From positions 73,779,618 to 73,843,617 of the forward strand of contig CM049317.1 in the NCBI GenBank assembly GCA_026874595.1: a DNA stretch of 64,000 nucleotides, read 5' to 3'. Position numbers and translations under genes: made by a program. Each line of letters starts with the position of its first letter. Position 1 is the stretch's first letter. The stretch is from Sipunculus nudus. Taxonomy: Eukaryota > Annelida > Sipuncula > Golfingiida > Sipunculidae. This document shows, one piece after another, positions 59,347 through 64,000 of the stretch. The notes under the pieces are model-generated. The model had not been told where the DNA came from. It did no database searches and worked only from the letters and a program-made list of their open reading frames with translations.

Positions 59347-61713
59347 CTCTATCTCTCTCTGTTTTTGCAAAAAAGTCAAATGCTCAATTTCTTTTCCAGT
59401 GCACAAAATTTATGATGGAGACACTGCTCAGGGAAAGCTTTGCTCAATGCTGGAAAGAAAACAGGTGAGAGACAAGTTAACATGACACACTGTTCATGCT
59501 GGATAGAGACTACATGGATTCAGAATACATATATATCATTATATTTAGGCCTGGGAGTTCAGTTAATTTGGTAAAGGTTCAAATTACATACTTAAGCATC
59601 TTGCCTGCCTGTATATAGCATTATTATGGAGTTAAAAAGACAGTTATTGTAGTCCGATATTGCCAGGTATATCTGCAGACTCTGTATATTGTAGCCAGAT
59701 TAGAGTTCAGCCCGTATATATTTAAACTGCAGCTATCTTCTGTGGAAATTACGTTTTCTTTTTTAATTGTGTTATATATTTACATTGTGATCTCACCTAC
59801 CTATTACAATGCTTAAAATCTTAATATCAGGGTAACCTGTATATTTGTGTGAGGTTCTCTTTCAACCATATTTAAAATTTCTATAGTTTTATTTACAGAT
59901 ATCCAGAAGAAATCAGAATTGCTGATGTCTACAGAGCTATACACAACAAACCAAATCTATCCTTCCTCAGTAACAGTGGGCTTGGTAAGCAAGAGGACGC
60001 ACCCACTACATTCAGTAAAGTAACAGAACAGAGAGACCACTGACAGCAAGCCAGTATTGACAGTAAAGCCAGTCAATTACAGAACAAACAGATCACTGAC
60101 AACAAGCCAGTATTTACAGCAGTGCCAGGCTCTGATAGAACAGAGAGACCACTGACAACAGGCCAGTATTGACAGTAAAGCCAGTCACTTAAAAACAAAC
60201 AGATCAGTGACAACAAGCCAGTATTGACAGCAGCGCCAGGCTCTGATAGAACAGAGAGACCACTGACAACAGGCCAGTATTGACAGTAAAGCCAGTCACT
60301 TACAGAACAAACAGATCACTGACAACAAGCCAGTATTGACAGTAAAGCCAGGCTCTGATAGAACAGAGAGACCACTGACAACAGGCCAGTATTGACATTA
60401 AAGCAAGTCACTTACAGAACAAACAGATCACTGACAACAAGCCAGTATTGACAGCAGCGCCAGGCTCTGATAGAACAGAGAGACCACTGAAAACAAGCCA
60501 GTATTGACAGCAGAACCAGTCACTGACCAAGCACCAGAACACTGAAGACCATGGATTAGTTATGATCATCAACACCAGAGGGCAAGCCAGTATCAGTCAC
60601 TCTAATTTCTGTTCCACAATTAAAAGGTCCTTTCATACAATAAATGTACCTAGTATATAAGACCAGTACATTTTCTGTACTGCCTGACTATTTCTTCCAT
60701 GATATATGAAACTCTGGTACATTTCATGAGAATTAAGAATAATATATGGGTAGAATAATAGTAGAACCAGCAGTCGTATACAACAACCTATAATCAGGTC
60801 TCTCTCTATGTTGCAATGGGACCTTGCTTCAGCCGGCCTTCTGCCCTGCCTTATTATGATTTTTTTAACAAGCACACATTTGCTGGCTTGAAATCATAAT
60901 GGCCAATCAGATCCAATATAACAAATGTAAACAGTGTATAAATAAAAAAATGTTCACAGATAATAACAGCAAGAACACATGCACTGGATAGATTAAAAGC
61001 CTTTAGATGTTTGGCTAAATTCTCATATAGGCAAGGTCATTTGATCTAAAAATAGCAACAGATTTGTTTTGCTGAGTGCATACTTGGAACTTGCAAAACT
61101 CACTTGATTGGTTCAACTGCCTTGTTAAATATTCATGATCTAGCATGTCAGTGACCTGTTGCAGCATCACGATGGAGTGGCAGACCTGCTTACAGGAAGT
61201 TGGTTGTGTACCCGAAGGTGCCCAGTTTCACTCTGCTACTCTTGCCTTATGCCTTGAAGGATGCAGACTACGTTCTCTTAAATTTTTCATAATATCATGA
61301 AACCCAAATTGATTTACATACTGTGATTGCATTTTTGTTCGGGAGGGTTCCAAATTCATGATATTGGCAAAAGGAAAACTATTGCAAAAATAAAGCCCTG
61401 TTTAATAAGAGGTCTCTTTGTTGAAGGGAAGTTGAAAGGTGAAAGACTGAAATAATGAATAATAATGTATCTTCTGTGTTTAATGATTCCTATTATAAAT
61501 AATATAAGATCATCTGCCTTTAATGAATACTAATTTCCACTCGATCAATGTGCCCTACATCCCTGTGCAGTTATTGAGATTTTGCACATGTATAATTTGA
61601 AATAAGTAATTTATTTTATAATGGTTTTACTCTTTGTAGGTCAGATCATGAAAATGAAACCCTCAGGCAACACTAAAAGTGAAAATTGTGAAATTTTAAC
61701 CCAGCGAAAATAA
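52715..61713 (+). CDS. YEATS2: 3' part of a probable YEATS2-like gene: seven in-phase exons ending in a stop
   Basis: Seven exons (52715-52859, 54569-54742, 57680-57795, 58629-58703, 59400-59464, 59899-59984, 61640-61713) all have AG/GT borders. Joined, they give one 244-residue open frame ending at TAA; the intron phases 1,1,0,0,2,1 all match. Residues 1-48 are helical and include LWCRHRAYSP (36-45). Residues 109-118 are a basic linker. Residues 146-221 look like a histone fold: a long amphipathic helix, then an L2-like segment before DVYRAI, then a closing FLSNSGLG. YEATS2 is known as the scaffold of the ATAC acetyltransferase complex; its N-terminal YEATS domain reads acylated H3 and its C-terminal histone fold pairs with NC2-beta (DR1). 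The assignment is from recalled family resemblance, not alignment. Another H2A-like histone-fold protein of the NC2-alpha, NF-YC or CHRAC type is the main alternative. The 5' exons are not seen. Confidence 0.55.
54092..54266. mobile_element. 175-bp pogo-type miniature in intron 1, GACCACC family
   Basis: CAGTGAAAATGGTGTCATGA then GACCACCC at the left matches the inverted right end CAGTGGACCATGTCTGAAAG then ACCACC. TA flanks both sides (54090-54091 and 54267-54268), as for pogo/Tc1 insertions. No coding. Confidence 0.82.
54569..54742 (+). CDS. Exon with acidic helical linker
   Basis: The acceptor lies after a strong pyrimidine tract (CTTTTCTTTTTGAAG) and the donor is CTAG|GTATCA. The 174 nt enter and leave in phase 1. 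The peptide is acidic and helical, with SSYTDCDDIISDICKSWEAQ in the middle. It completes a glutamate codon at both junctions. No stop occurs in the frame chosen. No catalytic motif is seen; it looks like a helical linker between the WC-motif segment and the histone-fold exons. Confidence 0.85.
55262..56040 (+). repeat. 78-bp minisatellite, 10 units, in intron 2
   Basis: The unit has GATTGTTCTAAAAGCTCCAA, GGGATAATCCTTTAACCTTT, AGTTCATGAAGGTCAGATAG and GTGATTGGGCCCCTTTAA. Ten units are in phase with no length change. Variants (ATTCTTTA, TGTGCCTCTTT, GGCCAGATAGG) recur in groups, suggesting multi-unit duplication. Confidence 0.97.
56087..56251. mobile_element. 165-bp pogo/mariner-type miniature in intron 2
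   Basis: The left end CAGTAAGACCTCACTAAATG then ACCACC, and the inverted right end CAGTAAAACCTTGAAATTAT then GACCA, are related. TA follows the right end; the left flank is GA. It belongs to the wider GACCACC group seen at 35887 and 54092. Confidence 0.72.
57190..57345 (+). repeat. C run and (CAT)n microsatellite in intron 2
   Basis: A run of about ten C (57191-57200) is followed by an irregular ATC/ACC stretch ending in a pure CAT run at about 57300-57338. The His-rich and Ile-rich frames across it are by-products. Confidence 0.93.
57680..57795 (+). CDS. Exon with basic linker leading into the histone fold
   Basis: The acceptor is TCTTTTATAG and the donor is the consensus CACAG|GTAAGT. The 116 nt complete a glutamate codon and end in phase 0. 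The peptide opens with a lysine-rich stretch (PKNKKKSSNK) that could act as a nuclear localisation signal. It then runs into LILPPTLGSGYIQDTLAQ, which may be the first helix of the histone fold. The exon follows a long intron holding the 78-bp minisatellite and a CAT-repeat microsatellite. Confidence 0.87.
57796..58628 (+). other. Intron 3, no other feature
   Basis: AT-rich, 833 bases, GTAAGT to CCTTAG. Nothing else recognised. Confidence 0.7.
58629..58703 (+). CDS. Histone-fold exon, start of the long central helix
   Basis: The acceptor is TTCCTTAG and the donor is GCG|GTATGT. The exon is exactly 75 nt, with phase 0 at both ends, and encodes 25 residues beginning AGIHLKLTEILPNIF. The pattern of hydrophobic residues every three to four positions suits histone-fold helices. 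The next exon continues the same helix without a break. Confidence 0.85.
58974..59067. repeat. (ATTAT)n pentanucleotide microsatellite in intron 4
   Basis: About 18 units of ATTAT with one length change near 59050. Confidence 0.96.
59289..59361. repeat. (CT)n/(CA)n microsatellite in intron 4
   Basis: A CT run at 59303-59339, then CACACACACT and further CTCTCTCT, about 40 bases before the 59400 acceptor. Confidence 0.95.
59400..59464 (+). CDS. Histone-fold exon, central helix
   Basis: The acceptor is TTTCTTTTCCAG and the donor is AACAG|GTGAGA. The 65 nt encode 21 residues plus two bases of an arginine codon. The peptide (CTKFMMETLLRESFAQCWKE) is strongly amphipathic and extends the long helix of the previous exon. 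A CT/CA microsatellite sits about 40-100 bases upstream in the intron. Confidence 0.86.
59899..59984 (+). CDS. Histone-fold exon, L2 loop and final helix
   Basis: The acceptor is TATTTACAG and the donor is CTTG|GTAAGC. The 86 nt complete the arginine codon and end in phase 1. The peptide contains EEIRIADVYRAIHNKP followed by NLSFLSNSGL. A short loop, then a D-x-Y-x-A-I helix, then a closing FLxNxxLG pattern is characteristic of H2A-like histone folds of the NC2-alpha, NF-YC and CHRAC/Dpb3 group, and it supports the domain call. A 112-bp tandem repeat starts shortly after the donor. Confidence 0.88.
60018..60530 (+). repeat. 112-bp minisatellite, about 4.5 units, in intron 6
   Basis: Each unit holds two related halves around GACAACAGGCCAGTATTGAC and GACAACAAGCCAGTATTGAC, separated by CACTTACAGAACAAACAGAT and GGCTCTGATAGAACAGAGAG. 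It starts about 35 bases after the exon ending at 59984. It is open in no frame throughout. Confidence 0.93.
60531..61639 (+). other. Rest of intron 6
   Basis: Unique AT-rich sequence. A minus-strand short frame at 60633-60875 is not recognisable. Confidence 0.5.
61640..61713 (+). CDS. Terminal exon with stop codon
   Basis: The acceptor is TACTCTTTGTAG. Joining to the previous exon completes a glycine codon (the last G of SGLG) and gives 23 more residues, QIMKMKPSGN to the end, followed by TAA at 61711-61713. The basic, serine- and asparagine-rich tail after the fold is plausible as a disordered C-terminus. The supporting evidence is the correct phase, a good acceptor and an immediate stop; chance is possible because the exon is short. 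Confidence 0.68.
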
Positions 61714-64000
61714 ACAAATTACAGTATGTCATGGTATGCATGGTTACCCTTGGGTTACTTACCACAATATGTGCATGGATACTTTGGCATGTGTTTGTCT
61801 AAATTATTAATTATTCCCATTCAGCCTTACTTACCACCACAAACATGTAGCTCCAGTAAACATGTGTAGTATACAACCAAAAGTGATAATTTCAGAGAGA
61901 TCTAGAAAAGTACTGGGTATTTAACATTCAAGTTGTTACAACTTATTCAGAATGAGAGACCTCTGGTGGAATGCTAAAGAACTATTAAGAGTGTCCCAAC
62001 CCATTCTAGCAGCTTTTTGTTTTATTTATTGATAACAGTGAACTTTCCTACAGGCCTGAGGTGAGCAAACCTTTCTCCCTGATGGTCATGTGGAACTTGG
62101 AAAGGTCTTAAGCTGACCATATTTTACCAAAATAAAGTTACTGAACAATTACCAAATAATAAATCATTTTTATACAAAAACACAGTTGGCATTCATACAG
62201 CTGTGTTATTTGGCACAAAAGGAATGTAACACTAATAAAACTGGCTAAAGGAGAAAAAAAAACAAATTTTTGGCAAATTTGTTTTCATGTACCAAACTCA
62301 AAATATTTTGATACTGAGTGATGCAAAGAATTAAGTCTGCTTCAGAAATTGACCACACAATCACATTGGTGTGCAAGAATGTTAGCATGATACACAAGGT
62401 GGCTTATTTCCAATTAGGCTGTAGTTGCCCCTACCAGAAGTTGTACTTGATCTTCAAGTATTTATGAAATACTCATTTTTTACATAATGACAATGCAGGG
62501 AAAACTTGTAAGTTGTTATATTCTTCAGAAATGGAGCAGTATCAGCTGTTAAGCCAATTTTGAATATAATCTTAAAACATGTCTTGATATATTAAATATT
62601 ATATATTATTCAAACTTCTTGATTGTTACTGATGATGCCAGTCTTTACTTCAGTTTACATATTTCTCTCCCATCATTTGCTGGATGTTCTTGTTTGGTTT
62701 TGCATGTGCTCTTTTTCTTTCTCTTGATGACCTAGTATGGGCTCAGTGTATCTGTTCAATTATTAAATAATAATCATGTAACCATTTCAGCTTATTATAA
62801 ACAGTAAATCTGTGTCTAAAAGGTTAATGAAACTGGATTAAAGAGAAAGGCCAGACCTAGACAGTTATTGAAATTATATTCTCAGTAGAAACTTTACTAA
62901 ACAAGTTTTACAGAACAAGATTAAAATGTGTGTATATGTGAAAAACAGCTCATATGAGAACGTAACTGTTTAAATTGAATTTTCTATTGTGTGTGTATAT
63001 GCATATCTGCATACAAAGATTTCCTTACAAAGGGTGGTATAATAAACTTGGGATTTCCAAAAAAATGATGCAAGTCCAGTCCGTGTTTTTATGAAACCCG
63101 AACACCAGATCTGTGGGCTTACTGTAAATGGAAAACTTCAAACTGTCAGTTCCTGGTCATATGAACATGAGTTCTGAAGCTTAATATCAAAACTTGAAAA
63201 GTTCAGTTGCTGTCTGGTAAATGATATTAATATACAGCAGTACTTGCCTTGTGAGGACACCAGTGGGATATGGCATTTGTCCCTACATTGCAGGTGTCCC
63301 ATACTTTCAATACATCTATATATAGTGAAGGTTCAAATAAATATGATTTACATTAAAATAAATATGATAACAGATCCTCATTAATGCATCCTCAGTTAAT
63401 GTATAAAACTAGAAAATCACTTGATAGAGCTCATACCTCTGTCAAGACTGTTCTATAGGACCCCAAACAATGTTTAAAGTTGTTTCCATGTGCTCATATA
63501 ATTGCATACTTGCATATATGCAAAGAAAAGTAGCTGTGTTTCAATGTTGCTGGACTGGCAGACTAATATAAATGTACAGTGAATCAAGCAGATCTTCCAC
63601 TGAAAAATGGTGATGTCATTTGACCCCAAATCCCCTGAATCCATGCATATATGCACATACACATGTACGCTGATTGACACATGGAAACATTCCCAGTTAC
63701 AAAATCATATAAGCAACTCTTTGCATGTATACATGCACATGGAAACACCCCTTTATAGTGCTTTTGTTTACAAAGTTTCCATGTTTTGAAGGCTTGACTG
63801 TTTAGTTTCAGAATTAGTGGACAAGTGGCAGCAAGTGTCAGTCAGCAAGAGTTATTCAAATAATAGATTGCCTTTATTTTTTTCATCTGAACAAACATTT
63901 AAGGGGGGGATCTTTCCTGGTTTAAGTTTCACAGAATTTTTTAAAATATTTTTTTATGTGTGGGTAATCCTGCGAACAAACAAACAGGCGTAAGTGAAGG
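61714..64000. other. 3' UTR candidate and downstream sequence
   Basis: 61714 to about 62155 is the probable 3' UTR. Beyond that, no gene, terminal repeat or tandem repeat was recognised up to the window end. Confidence 0.45.
62131..62136 (+). promoter_or_regulatory. Candidate polyadenylation signal AATAAA
   Basis: An AATAAA lies 418 bases after the stop of the YEATS2-like gene. A further AATAATAAA follows about 20 bases on, inside AT-rich sequence. This would give a 3' UTR of roughly 430-450 bases. AATAAA is common by chance at this base composition, so it is only a candidate. Confidence 0.35.

Noticed and set aside
60018-60530. Repeat array considered as CRISPR or coding repeat
   Set aside because: No unique spacers and stops in every frame; it is intronic minisatellite.

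Overview
The window reads as invertebrate nuclear DNA. It is AT-rich and almost free of long open frames. The genes have spliceosomal introns with GT..AG borders, and microsatellites, minisatellites and short DNA transposons are abundant. The mix of dispersed elements suggests a lophotrochozoan, most likely a mollusc (bivalve-like): Helitron-related elements with internal tandem repeats, hAT and pogo miniatures, and a tRNA-derived SINE. No species can be named from sequence alone.

The one convincing protein-coding gene is on the + strand at 52715-61713. Seven exons join in phase through six introns and end at a TAA, giving a 244-residue C-terminal fragment. A WC-containing helical segment is followed by a basic linker and a histone-fold-like domain closing with the pattern FLxNxxLG. 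I read it as the 3' end of a YEATS2-like gene, the scaffold of the ATAC histone acetyltransferase complex. The name is moderately supported; the exon chain is strongly supported. The N-terminal part, including any YEATS domain, is not visible in the 52.7 kb upstream. That implies a very large intron, missed short exons, or a different gene structure.

The first 19.5 kb hold one SINE (about 1.78-2.01 kb), a dispersed repeat pair (3.66-3.99 and 6.27-6.75 kb), a diverged local duplication (8.77-9.53 and 10.07-10.42 kb), a polypurine tract (11.6-11.85 kb) and a degenerate tandem array (16.74-17.52 kb). From 19.5 to 28 kb lies a nested stack of transposons. A roughly 3.9 kb hAT-like element with exact 8-bp target duplications contains a Helentron/HINE-like element, which itself contains an 881-bp hAT miniature. 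A second, uninterrupted copy of the HINE-like element at 26.8-27.85 kb preserves the empty target site. Recent tandem duplications lie at 24.66-24.90 kb and 25.74-26.39 kb.

From 37 to 48.5 kb mobile DNA is dense. There is a 400-bp hAT miniature, an internally deleted Tigger/pogo element that still encodes the transposase N-terminal helix-turn-helix, a palindromic GTCTAGAC cluster, a 51-bp minisatellite of about 21 units, and a 4-kb composite of a second HINE-like family made of about thirteen tandem units. The introns of the YEATS2-like gene carry two pogo-type miniatures, a 78-bp minisatellite, a 112-bp minisatellite and several microsatellites. Everything else is AT-rich sequence in which I see no gene.
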